DNA of 32,104 bases from Planctomycetota bacterium (lineage in GTDB: Bacteria > Planctomycetota > Planctomycetia > Pirellulales > Lacipirellulaceae). The notes beneath the pieces are model-generated. The model had not been told where the DNA came from, did no database searches, and saw only the letters and a program-made list of their open reading frames with translations. This document shows, piece by piece, positions 1 to 8,064 of this stretch. The first letter of the stretch is position 1. Each line of letters starts with the position of its first letter. The stretch lies in NCBI GenBank assembly GCA_013152515.1, contig JAADGD010000105.1, positions 1 to 32,104 on the forward strand. Direction: 5' to 3'. The position numbers and the translations under genes were made by a program.

Positions 1-1064
1 ACCAACGAATAACCACCAATCCCAAACAATCCAGGAGCCGCTCCGGCGATTTTAATGAACGGATACTCGTCAGGAGCGGGAAATTGCAACGTGATCAAGT
101 CACCGGTCTTGCTCGTCGAGATACTTTGTTGCAGCAACTGTTGTGTATAGCTATATAGAGTCACCTCAGGAGCTAACAGACTGATTCCGCTAGAGCGAAC
201 CTGGATCGTTACGTTTCCGGTGTAATCGTCGGGAAGGTCGATCTCGAAAAAATCTTGGTCGGCACTGCCAGAGATGTCTCCGTAGACGATCGAAGGCGCG
301 CTGCCATCAACGCCTCCTTCGACTTCGGCATCATCAAGCTCCGTCGCATTGGCGAACGAATCGTTGTTCGTCAGATCATCATACTCTTCATTATTGTCCG
401 GCATCCGCGCACCATGCAACTGTTGTAGCGCTGCTATGTCGTTTGCGGTAGGTGGTAGGCCCGTTGCAGACAATACACCATTATCAAACAATGGCGAATT
501 GGGATCGAGATTATCTTCCAGCCCGAAAACATTGCCCGCTTCGTGCAGTGCCACCGCGTAAATATCGTCGAGGGTCTGATAGGAAAACGCCGTATTAAAT
601 ACGACATCCGCAAACCAAGTACCAGAGACCAGCCCATCCACTGGCACATTGACTGCGCCCACTTCAGGAGACATCTCGATAGCACCGATACGGATGTCTC
701 CAAAGCGATTGTCCTTTTGAATCGGCCCGGGCGAACCAAACTGATCGCCACCATCGGCAACTACGCCAATGTCGCTATTGGTTTCGACAGCCCAGGTTTG
801 AAACGCACGGAGAATGGTCTCTTGCCAGTCCGCACGAGGTGCAATCGCATCAAACCTGGCAGCAAGACTGTTGGACTGCCCCGCAATGTCGGTTCCATCT
901 GGGGCAAAGCTAAGAGAGAGATGAACGTCGGTACCTAAGAGTATTCCTTCCGCGTCGAGCATGACGCGAGGCTCTAGCGACTCGACGCGCAGTCGTCGCC
1001 CACGCTCGGCACTAGGGTGCCTCGCCTTTTGCTTACGCAACGATCTCAAACGTCGTAAATTCAC
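1..1064 (-). CDS. LEPR-XLL secreted protein with degenerate matrixin-like domain and PPC-like domain (partial, C-terminus off window)
   Basis: The frame is open without a stop from 1064 to the window edge, giving about 354 residues, with the C-terminus missing. I chose a GTG start at 1064 because an in-frame stop lies just upstream and no ATG precedes the leader; no Shine-Dalgarno is visible. The N-terminus is basic and carries RRLRVESLEPRVMLDAEG (residues 23-40), the LEPR-XLL leader seen on large exported planctomycete proteins. Residues about 90-225 resemble a matrixin-type metalloprotease, with W..TI..AF..W, a HEAG motif at 174 and DIAALQQLHG at 209-218. The zinc motif reads HEAGNVFGLED instead of HExxHxxGxxH, so two of three ligand positions are changed. 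From about 232 on, NNDSFANATEL and DQDFFEIDLP match a bacterial pre-peptidase C-terminal (PPC) beta-sandwich. Likely surface or periplasmic; catalytic activity is doubtful. Confidence 0.75.
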   Translation of the reverse strand, partial: MNLRRLRSLRKQKARHPSAERGRRLRVESLEPRVMLDAEGILLGTDVHLSLSFAPDGTDIAGQSNSLAARFDAIAPRADWQETILRAFQTWAVETNSDIGVVADGGDQFGSPGPIQKDNRFGDIRIGAIEMSPEVGAVNVPVDGLVSGTWFADVVFNTAFSYQTLDDIYAVALHEAGNVFGLEDNLDPNSPLFDNGVLSATGLPPTANDIAALQQLHGARMPDNNEEYDDLTNNDSFANATELDDAEVEGGVDGSAPSIVYGDISGSADQDFFEIDLPDDYTGNVTIQVRSSGISLLAPEVTLYSYTQQLLQQSISTSKTGDLITLQFPAPDEYPFIKIAGAAPGLFGIGGYSL

Positions 1065-1278
1065 TCGTCTATTCCGAAGAGGTTGGGTTCATGGTAAGTG
1101 GCAGAAGACGCCCGCAAGAAGAGGAGCCGATTTACAGACGCTAACCCGCCAATTTTTCTCTGAAAAAATCTGTGGCACCGCCTATCCCCATGTCTGGCGT
1201 GCCCGTCTGAACCCACTTCGATTATAGTCACCATCACTCAGATTCTGCAAGAACACGGCAAGAAACAGCGGCCTTGGT

Positions 1279-4200
1279 TCATTTTTTCGCCGCAGCACTC
1301 TCTGATGGGGATGGCTTATTGAGATTCAGGTTCAAAGTGTTTAGGTTACGGAAATTCGTCCTAAATGCCTGAAAAGCCTCCTGCTGGCGGACATTTTTCA
1401 GATCGGGGTCGGTAAGCGCCCTGGCAAACCACCGAGGCTCAAGTTGCACTGCTCTGGCCAAAAGTACAAGCGATTTGCGGGCATCTGAATTTCCCGGAGT
1501 CGATGTCAGCGACAGCGCGCACGCTGCTTGAAAAAGCACCTGGGGCTTTTTCGAGTTACGTAGCAGTCGCTTTACGTCCGCCAAAGCTGCTTGTCGATTT
1601 CCCTGGCGGGCGTAAAGGACCGATCGATTTACCAAGGCATCTAGGTCGTTTTCATTCAGAGCGAGCAATTGATTGATTGCCTCGAGTGCTTCTTGAGGCT
1701 GTTTGAGATGGTCGGCAAGCAGATAGACAGAGTTACGTAGCGCTTTGATCGAAAATGGATTGAGCTGAAGTGCTTGCCGGAAATCTGACATCGCTGCTTC
1801 GGGATTGGTTTTTCGTTGGGCATATCCGCGCGCTACCCAGCTCAATTCGTCGGAGGGTATTTTCGCTAGGCCGGTTTTCAAATCCTTCTCCGCAGCTTTC
1901 TTCTCACCAACTTGTCGATAAAGGGCAGCCCGCAAGAAGTAGATTCTCGTTTGCGTTGCGCCCATTCCTAAGGCTTTGGTCAAATCGGCAATGGCCTTGT
2001 GGTAGCTACCCATTGCCTGATAGGCGAGCGCGCGATTGAGATACCCGCAAGTAAGCTGCGGACGGAGTTGAATCACCTGCTCGAAATCCGATAGAGCAGC
2101 TTCGTATCGCTTTAGGTCCATTCGACAGCGCCCACGATGGTAGTAACCCATGTAGGATTCTTGTTGAAACGCGATCGCAGTAGTCAGGCAGCCTTCTGAT
2201 TCCTGGAGCAATCCTAGCGCGGCATTCGCGTCGCCCAACAACAACCACGGCACAGGGTCGGTAGGATTGCGATCTCGCAATACAGTAAGCAACGGTTTGG
2301 CTTGGCGATAATTGCGGGCGTCAAGAAAATCGTAAACCGCGGCATAGTGGTCAATCACTCCTCGATACGAAAGCATGTCGGCTTGAAGACGGATCTTGTC
2401 CGCTACGTCATGCGAACCCTTTTCGTCAAGTAAACGGGCCTTTTGCTTTAGCAGTGCATACGAACTCGTAACTTCTAACGCGAGACGGTTGAGTTCGAGT
2501 GATTCTTCCAGTAGGGACGCACTCGATTGGGTATCCGTCTCTACCTCCAGGAGTTGCTCATTCGCCCTGGTGGTCAAATAAAGCAACTCGCCGATTTGGT
2601 CATTGAGTTCTTTCTGCCTAGTTACCGAAAGTGCTTGGTACGCAGGTCGTTCTCGCCAGTCGGCATCTTCCAACACGCCATACGACGCTAAATTCTTTCG
2701 CGTCGACTGGATGCTGTCTTGCAGCACTTGAGTCTCCGAGTGCGGGACAACAAGCCCCATATAAAGCGAAGGTTGTTCTTGGCTAAATGCGGCAAATGTA
2801 CTTTCGGCTTCTAGTCGCGCTAAATGTCGCCCTCTCACTAGCCATAAGCCTGCCACCGCGATCAACAATACTCCCGCGATGGCAGCCACACCTGCGCCAG
2901 AGCTTATGCGCGGATGCCGCTTCAGCCACTTCTGGCCACGTTCAGCAATCGAGCGGTTGGCGGCATGGGCGAGAGGCCGATGAGACAGATGCCGGTCGAG
3001 GTCTTCGGTCAACTCGTCGGTCGAGAGATAGCGATCCTGGATGTTGGGCGCTAAACAGCGTTCGACGACCGCTGCAATTGACGGTGGCACCGCGTGATTC
3101 AAAGCTCGAATCGATGGGCAGCTCGCCTGGCGATCGGCGATCATGTTTTGCACGACCGTATCGAAGTTCCCTTGACGATCGGGAAATGGCCGCTTGCCGG
3201 TTAGTAATTCGTAGAAGATCACTCCCAAAGAAAACAAGTCGGTCTGGACGCCAATTTTTCCGCCTGACGAAACCGCTTCCAGATGTTCGGGAGCCATGTA
3301 CGGCAGCGTGCCCCCCACGAGCAAACTCGCTGGCCCGTTGACGACGACATTCTCTGACAGATTAAAATCGAGCACCATTGGCACGCCTTCGTCGGTCAGT
3401 AAGATATTTGCCGGCTTGAGATCGCGATGAACGATGCCACGCTGATGGGCGTGCGAAATTCCTTCGGCAACATGCTTGATGAGCCAAACCACTGCGTCGA
3501 CATAGCCCGATTTCGTCAGAATCGCCAAGGTTTTTGATTCTGAAACGATTGGCGTGAAACCATCCGAGGTCTTTCCGGCAGGTGAAACGATCTGCGTCGG
3601 ATCACGTTGGTTCAAAAACGTACTAATGAGATTTTGCTCGGTGGCAAGTCCGCCAGACTTTTCGTGGACCGCGTCGAGCAGATCGGCAAACGTGCGAGTA
3701 CCAAAAAACGGCATGCAAACCGCTGTCAAGTCGTCCTGGCGATGGACAGAATAGATCGGCACGATGTTCGTGTGCTGCAAACGGGCCAAATGCTGAGGTT
3801 CGAGCGAATGCCCCGACGCCACTTTCAACACCACCAACCGATTGGCTAGCTCGCCTTGCTGGGCCAAATAGACACGGGCGAACGCCCCGCGACCAATTTC
3901 TTGCCGCAGCGTAAAAACGAGGAACTGGTCGCCTTCCGCTGGGAAATTTTGCACGTTGTCAGCCAGTACCAACGCCTCTTGCATCAATGCAGCATGAGAG
4001 GAATCTACCGTTTCGGTTGCAGGCGAGATCTCGCGAGGCCAGTGATTGGTGTCGATACCGTAACGTGTTCGATATTCTTTGGACGAAACTTTTTCGCCCG
4101 CCCGCATTCGCAGACGGTATTCCTCAAACGCAATCTGACCGAGTGTTTCGCGATCGTCGAGTACAGCAGGCACGATTTTTTGGTACTCGGGCAATCGCTT

Positions 4201-4407
4201 CTTCTGGCCGCTATTCCAGGAGAACTCCATATCGACCCGTATCACTTCAGCAGCCACCGATCGATAAAATTCGTGGTCGGGGCTGGGCAAGAAGTCGACA
4301 AAATTGGTCTGGCCTTGAAGTTCGCACGCAGATTCGTACGCCTCGACGAATTCGTCGACACTGCGAGAATCTATTGGCTGGGGTGGTATCGTATTGGCCC
4401 GGTTCAC
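1279..4407 (-). CDS. Membrane Ser/Thr protein kinase with C-terminal TPR repeats
   Basis: A Hanks-type kinase. Numbered from the longest frame (TTG at 4428), it has glycine loop IGRGAFARVYLA (about 178-189), lysine in VVLKVA (about 202), catalytic loop HRDLKPANILL (about 335), DFN in place of DFG (about 354), and GTLPYMAPEHL as the activation-segment end. One membrane helix lies at about 508-532, then a long outer part with several TPR-like repeats (about 690-1020, e.g. MGYYHRGRCRMDLKRYEAAL). The N-terminal 130 residues are the acidic/aromatic region common before planctomycete kinase domains. I prefer the GTG at 4407 because GAGG stands about 9 bases upstream, inside the end of the sigma gene; the TTG at 4428 would overlap that gene by 17 bases. 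Directly downstream of an ECF sigma gene, so probably the sensory kinase controlling it. Substrate and signal are unknown. Confidence 0.9.
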   Translation of the reverse strand: MNRANTIPPQPIDSRSVDEFVEAYESACELQGQTNFVDFLPSPDHEFYRSVAAEVIRVDMEFSWNSGQKKRLPEYQKIVPAVLDDRETLGQIAFEEYRLRMRAGEKVSSKEYRTRYGIDTNHWPREISPATETVDSSHAALMQEALVLADNVQNFPAEGDQFLVFTLRQEIGRGAFARVYLAQQGELANRLVVLKVASGHSLEPQHLARLQHTNIVPIYSVHRQDDLTAVCMPFFGTRTFADLLDAVHEKSGGLATEQNLISTFLNQRDPTQIVSPAGKTSDGFTPIVSESKTLAILTKSGYVDAVVWLIKHVAEGISHAHQRGIVHRDLKPANILLTDEGVPMVLDFNLSENVVVNGPASLLVGGTLPYMAPEHLEAVSSGGKIGVQTDLFSLGVIFYELLTGKRPFPDRQGNFDTVVQNMIADRQASCPSIRALNHAVPPSIAAVVERCLAPNIQDRYLSTDELTEDLDRHLSHRPLAHAANRSIAERGQKWLKRHPRISSGAGVAAIAGVLLIAVAGLWLVRGRHLARLEAESTFAAFSQEQPSLYMGLVVPHSETQVLQDSIQSTRKNLASYGVLEDADWRERPAYQALSVTRQKELNDQIGELLYLTTRANEQLLEVETDTQSSASLLEESLELNRLALEVTSSYALLKQKARLLDEKGSHDVADKIRLQADMLSYRGVIDHYAAVYDFLDARNYRQAKPLLTVLRDRNPTDPVPWLLLGDANAALGLLQESEGCLTTAIAFQQESYMGYYHRGRCRMDLKRYEAALSDFEQVIQLRPQLTCGYLNRALAYQAMGSYHKAIADLTKALGMGATQTRIYFLRAALYRQVGEKKAAEKDLKTGLAKIPSDELSWVARGYAQRKTNPEAAMSDFRQALQLNPFSIKALRNSVYLLADHLKQPQEALEAINQLLALNENDLDALVNRSVLYARQGNRQAALADVKRLLRNSKKPQVLFQAACALSLTSTPGNSDARKSLVLLARAVQLEPRWFARALTDPDLKNVRQQEAFQAFRTNFRNLNTLNLNLNKPSPSESAAAKK

Positions 4408-4411
4408 GGTA

Positions 4412-5062
4412 TCAGACCTCGTCGTCAATTAATTTGGCAAGTCGACTGCGAAATTGCTGTAATGTTCTTTCAACCGTCCGCATCGAGCGTTTGGTTTCTT
4501 TGGCGATCTGCTGGACTTCATGCCCTTCGATACGAAGTTCCACAATTCGATTTTTTGGTGCAGGCAAATCTGCGACCAGTTCTTCCACTACCATCCGCAT
4601 CGTTTCGTAGGCCACTTCGTCCTGCCCCGAGGAGCCTTCGTAAAGCTGTTCGAAATGTTTGGGATTCCCAGTTCGTGCCACGTCTCTTTTCTGAGCCCGG
4701 TGATGAGTTGCCAGGGTGCGGATTTTATTCAGCGCCATCACCAACAACAGTTGCCACAGTTCATCTCCCGCCGGCACGTCGTAACCCGTGTCCACTGCCC
4801 GCCGGAAAAACGTACGAAAGACCGACTGTACCACATCTTCTGGATCGAACCTCGAAGCTAACTGTTCGCCCGTTTGCGCTTTGGCCAGTGCTTGCAATCG
4901 CTTGGCGTAACGCACGTAGAGCGCCGTCGCTGCGTCCTGGTTGCCCTCTCGAAAACGGCGCAGCAGCGACTTATCCGTGGAGGATTGGGCGGAGGTCTCT
5001 CCAGCGCCGCTAGCATCGGTTTTCGCAGCTAGTGATCTTGGTTTGGGCATCGTGGTTCTCAT
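4412..5062 (-). CDS. ECF-type RNA polymerase sigma factor (kinase-linked)
   Basis: A sigma-70 family factor of about 216 residues. Region 2 is seen in LLRRFREGNQDAATALYVRY and in FDPEDVVQSVFRTFFRRA, the latter being the DxxDxxQxxF-type segment. Region 4 is the C-terminal helix-turn-helix ending in EVQQIAKETKRSMRTVERTL. It would direct RNA polymerase to an alternative promoter set. The protein is cytoplasmic and no anti-sigma gene is adjacent; the Ser/Thr kinase gene follows at once, an arrangement known for planctomycete ECF-STK groups, so control by phosphorylation is the likely mode (inference). The start is uncertain: GTG 5068, ATG 5062 and ATG 5050 are all in frame and none has a good Shine-Dalgarno. 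The first 30 residues are low-complexity (Ala/Ser/Thr) and probably disordered. Confidence 0.88.
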   Translation of the reverse strand: MRTTMPKPRSLAAKTDASGAGETSAQSSTDKSLLRRFREGNQDAATALYVRYAKRLQALAKAQTGEQLASRFDPEDVVQSVFRTFFRRAVDTGYDVPAGDELWQLLLVMALNKIRTLATHHRAQKRDVARTGNPKHFEQLYEGSSGQDEVAYETMRMVVEELVADLPAPKNRIVELRIEGHEVQQIAKETKRSMRTVERTLQQFRSRLAKLIDDEV

Positions 5063-5384
5063 GCACACAGTGAAGCCAGATTACTCCATCCTAACCGCCG
5101 CAAAAACTGCTGGAAAGCGAGATAACGCTGATTTCGTCGCAGCTTTGCCGAATAATCAGCTGCATATTTCATTCTAGCGAGGTGGAAGGGGGTCTCTGAC
5201 GCATAGTTTTTTTAGCGAATGACGGAGGAGGACATTCCAGCACTCAGCGCGAGCAAGTGGCGTTCCTGCACGCACGCTTGCGTGTCACGCATGCATTCCG
5301 GCAAATTTTCGACTGCCGATTGCCCGTCGACGAGTGCAAAGTATGCCATGATTTCCGAAGTGCCGTTTTTTTTTGCACCCGCGT

Positions 5385-5561
5385 ATTCAAACTTCAAACG
5401 CGACACATTGCAAAACACCGAACCGCGCCCGTAAGGAAGCGTCGATTGAGCGAGACGCCTATAGTAACGCTTCCTTACGGGCGCGGTTCGGTGGAGAAGT
5501 TGCTTTTCCCTCGCTATCTTGGTGTGCGACGAAGGCAAGTGTCGCATTGGAATTTTGAATT
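5385..5561. repeat. Nested palindromic element, core-hairpin copy 1
   Basis: Two arm pairs lie one inside the other. The core is a perfect 26-base inverted repeat (5417-5442 and 5467-5492, beginning ACCGAACCGCGCCCGTAAGG) with a 24-base loop. Around it are imperfect outer arms, 5385-5406 and 5539-5561, both carrying GCGACAC (GTGTCGC on the right) and an AATTCAAA-like end. The rest of the 5063-5573 gap shows no credible gene: open frames there are created by the palindrome. It lies downstream of the symporter stop and upstream of the sigma gene, so it could also act as a terminator. Confidence 0.9.
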
Positions 5562-5573
5562 CGCCCACCACGT

Positions 5574-7193
5574 TCATGCAGCCAAAAACATGTAGCACAA
5601 AAGAGTCACGATCACAACAAACGCGCTCACATGATTTGCTAATCGCCAGGGAGTCATATCAACGTAATGGCCACGTGTCGGCAGCGTCTTCGACTTGCCG
5701 GGCTTCCACCAACTGATCACGCCCATGCCGATCACAGCAAGAGAGAACACGACGGCAAGCAGATGCAGGAAGTGTACGTCTGACTGAAGCGAGAATTGAT
5801 GACGCAAAAACGATTGGACTTGTTCGCCCCGTCCAAAAACCAAGACATAGAATACGATCGGCCCAAGAATCAACGTCACCTTGGCAGAAAGTGGGGTGGC
5901 CCAACGGGTCAACATGCCCAGCAGAATGACGGCTAACATCGGACCAAAAAAGGTTGCGTTGATTTGCTGCAAATATTCGTAAAGACTACCCGTCGTATCG
6001 ATTGTCGGTGCGATAGTCATGGCAGCGACGGCCAACACGACGCTACATATCCGTCCAGCTCGCACTTTCTGCAACTCGCTGGCATCAGGGCAAAAAAGGT
6101 GTGTGTAAATCCCTTGGCTGAAAAGCGTGGCTGAACTGTTGAGAACACTATTAAATGTGCTGAGAATGGCACCCACCATCACTGCGGCGAAAAAACCCGT
6201 CAAAGCGGTCGGTAGTACATGCTTAACAAGCCGCGGGTAAGCTAACATAGCACCCTCTTCACCCAACTCGTCTGCAAACAGATGAAAGGCAATCACACCA
6301 GGCAAGACAATGATGAGAGGCCCGATAAGCTTGAAACAACCCGCCAGCAATACTCCCTTCTGCCCTTCGGCAAGGCTACGCGCTCCTAGGGCACGCTGGA
6401 CTATCGATTGATTCGTACACCAAAAAAATACTTGGTTCACGATCATGCCGGTAAACAAAACTCCCATCGGCAAGAACGAGCCGGGTTCGTCCCCCGTGAT
6501 ATCGAACTTCTCCGGGTGTTCTTGATAGACTTGGGTCATTCCGGCCCACAAATCGCCTGCACCAATTGATCGCAAGGCCAAATAGGGAATGAGCAGCCCA
6601 GCAAGCAAGAAGCCGATGCCATTGACCGTGTCTGATATTGCCACGGCACGCAAACCTCCTAACACGGCGTACAGAGATCCGAGAATCCCTACTCCCCAGA
6701 CTAACATCCAGGTTGCCGTTGAGCGATCGACTCCCCAAGTTGTCGAGACATCGAATAGTTCTTCTAGTCCACTCGCTCCAAACAGCAAGACAATTGGTAG
6801 AATTGCAATCGCATAGGAAAGCAAAAAGAGTAACGACGCGATGAACTGCGTTGATTGGTCGTAACGCCGCGTGAGGAACTCTGGGATCGTCGTCAGGCCC
6901 AGGTTGAGGTATTTCGGCAGGAAGTACAAAGCCATCAATACCATCGCTAATGCTGCCGTGGTTTCCCAGGCCATCACGGCGACGGTGTACCGGTATGCGT
7001 CCGCATTGAGTCCGATGAGATGTTCGGTCGAGAGGTTAGTCAGCATTAAGGAGCCAGCAATAACCCAACCATTCAGGCTGCGACCTCCAAGAAAATACCC
7101 GTCCGATGTTTCGAGTTTCTCTCGTCGCGTAAACCAATAGGTAATCGCTCCGACAATGGAGGTGTAAAGCAAGAACGTCAGGATAGCGAGCAA
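5574..7193 (-). CDS. Sodium:solute symporter (SSS/SLC5 family)
   Basis: A 539-residue inner-membrane protein with about 13-14 hydrophobic segments, the usual size for the family. Family marks are DGYFLGGRSLNGWVIAGSLM near the N-terminus, the segment NLSTEHLIGLNADAY in helix 1, and VGAILSTFNSVLNSSATLFS near residue 330. It resembles the vSGLT/YidK branch, so a sugar or similar organic solute taken up with sodium is likely, but the substrate cannot be read from the sequence. The start is TTG at 7193, preceded by a clear GAGGAG six bases upstream; no ATG gives a comparable site. It stands alone on its strand, divergent from carbonic anhydrase across an 870-base repeat-rich gap. Confidence 0.92.
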   Translation of the reverse strand: MLAILTFLLYTSIVGAITYWFTRREKLETSDGYFLGGRSLNGWVIAGSLMLTNLSTEHLIGLNADAYRYTVAVMAWETTAALAMVLMALYFLPKYLNLGLTTIPEFLTRRYDQSTQFIASLLFLLSYAIAILPIVLLFGASGLEELFDVSTTWGVDRSTATWMLVWGVGILGSLYAVLGGLRAVAISDTVNGIGFLLAGLLIPYLALRSIGAGDLWAGMTQVYQEHPEKFDITGDEPGSFLPMGVLFTGMIVNQVFFWCTNQSIVQRALGARSLAEGQKGVLLAGCFKLIGPLIIVLPGVIAFHLFADELGEEGAMLAYPRLVKHVLPTALTGFFAAVMVGAILSTFNSVLNSSATLFSQGIYTHLFCPDASELQKVRAGRICSVVLAVAAMTIAPTIDTTGSLYEYLQQINATFFGPMLAVILLGMLTRWATPLSAKVTLILGPIVFYVLVFGRGEQVQSFLRHQFSLQSDVHFLHLLAVVFSLAVIGMGVISWWKPGKSKTLPTRGHYVDMTPWRLANHVSAFVVIVTLLCYMFLAA

Positions 7194-7282
7194 TCTAGGC
7201 TCCTCAAACAGCTTGAAGTGAAACGTTGCGAATCCCTAATACCTATATGGCTACGGAGCCCAGCGCTAAGTTAAAAGCTAAA

Positions 7283-7580
7283 GACCACGGATAGCACTGA
7301 GATGAAGCCTTGATGACATGAAGTGAATGTTGTTGACAGTTCAATTCCCCAGCAACAAATCGGCCAAAAGTCTCCAAAATCCGTGGTATCCGTGTTACTA
7401 ACGGTAAAAGTTTGCGCGGCGTGCGCAAGTTTTTTGAAAGGGTTGTCAAATTTGCCTCTCGCAGAGTCGCAGAGACCGCCAAGTGAAGGTACTTGCAATT
7501 TCCTCTGCGTCTCTGCGTGAGGTTTTTTTATTTTTTGGTTGCGGCTATGTCGCGTTGGGTTATCCGTGAAATCCGTGGCT
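7283..7580. repeat. Composite palindromic element with ACCACGGAT outer arms and CGCAGAG inner hairpin
   Basis: Outer half-elements of the ACCACGGAT type occur at 7284-7293 and, reversed, at 7381-7398 and 7558-7579. Inside is a hairpin with arms 7455-7474 and 7503-7522 (CCTCxCGCAGAGxCGCAGAG, 18 of 20 positions pairing). A module at 7538-7562 (starting GGTTGCGGC) recurs in diverged form at 20362-20388, and GTGCGCAAGTTTTT at 7421-7434 recurs at 20090-20103. No gene is supported here; the open frames are products of the repeats. Confidence 0.75.
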
Positions 7581-7667
7581 GCCACTCTGTGCTGCAGCTA
7601 ATAGGATTTCGACGATCGCGGTGACGTGGACGTCTCCGCTACGTAGGGCATGATGCCATTGCCCCTA

Positions 7668-7903
7668 CTTTTGCACAGTCATTTTCAACACAAACTGGAG
7701 GTTTGATGTTTGTTTTTCAGCGGTTTCTGTACTTTGCCGTGGGGGTTTTGCCAAGTTTGACAGGCTCGACTTGGCAAAACTATTGAGGTTTTGCAACACT
7801 CCAAGCTGGCAAACCTCTATAATTACAGTGCGAGACAAAAATAGATCTGTGCAAAAGTCGGGAGGTTTTGCCACAAAAAAAGCGTTTCGTACACGTGGCA
7901 AAA
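7668..7903. repeat. Cluster of hairpins built on TTTTGCCA
   Basis: Three hairpins follow one another: arms 7745-7755 and 7770-7780 (GTTTTGCCAAG, perfect 11 bases); 7785-7794 and 7808-7817 (GAGGTTT stem, one bulge); 7866-7874 and 7895-7903 (TTTTGCCAC, perfect 9 bases). A further perfect pair, CTTTTGCACAG at 7668-7678 and its complement at 7847-7857, encloses the first two. Located 160-400 bases before the carbonic anhydrase start, so it may be regulatory or a small mobile palindrome. Nothing gene-like is seen in 7581-8064. Confidence 0.75.
7818..7823 (+). promoter_or_regulatory. Possible -10 box
   Basis: A perfect TATAAT stands between the second and third TTTTGCCA hairpins, about 240 bases before the carbonic anhydrase start. 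The nearest -35-like hexamer, TTGCAA at 7791-7796, is 21 bases away, which is too far for a standard sigma-70 site. A weak candidate only. Confidence 0.2.
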
Positions 7904-8064
7904 GTGCAAGGTCCATACAGAGAATCCAAAAAAATCGGTAGCGAGGTTTCGGCAAACACTTCGAACGACTATTGGCAGCACACGGCCGGAATTGCGCTAT
8001 CGCTCGTTCCGGCCTCCAAGTTAAAATAGACTCGACTCCGCCCCCTCCGAGAGAAAAACTGATC

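Noticed and set aside
434-760. 108-codon minus-strand frame within the LEPR-XLL gene
   Set aside because: It is a shadow in another frame; the true frame is continuous from 1064 to the window start and carries the LEPR, HEAG and PPC-like segments.
3856-5013. Open frames of 207-385 codons on the plus strand opposite the kinase and sigma genes
   Set aside because: Antisense shadows of well-supported genes, with low-complexity Arg/Pro/Ser composition and no motif.
5212-5598. Small open frames within palindromic intergenic regions (also near 7271-7585, 18079-18299, 20296-20621 and 28433-28684)
   Set aside because: They are produced by inverted repeats that read open on both strands; they have no plausible start signals or conserved motifs.
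7972-8064. Upstream in-frame ATG for carbonic anhydrase
   Set aside because: The 31 added residues look unlike the family, and the later ATG places Cys42, Asp44, His98 and Cys101 exactly as in E. coli Can.
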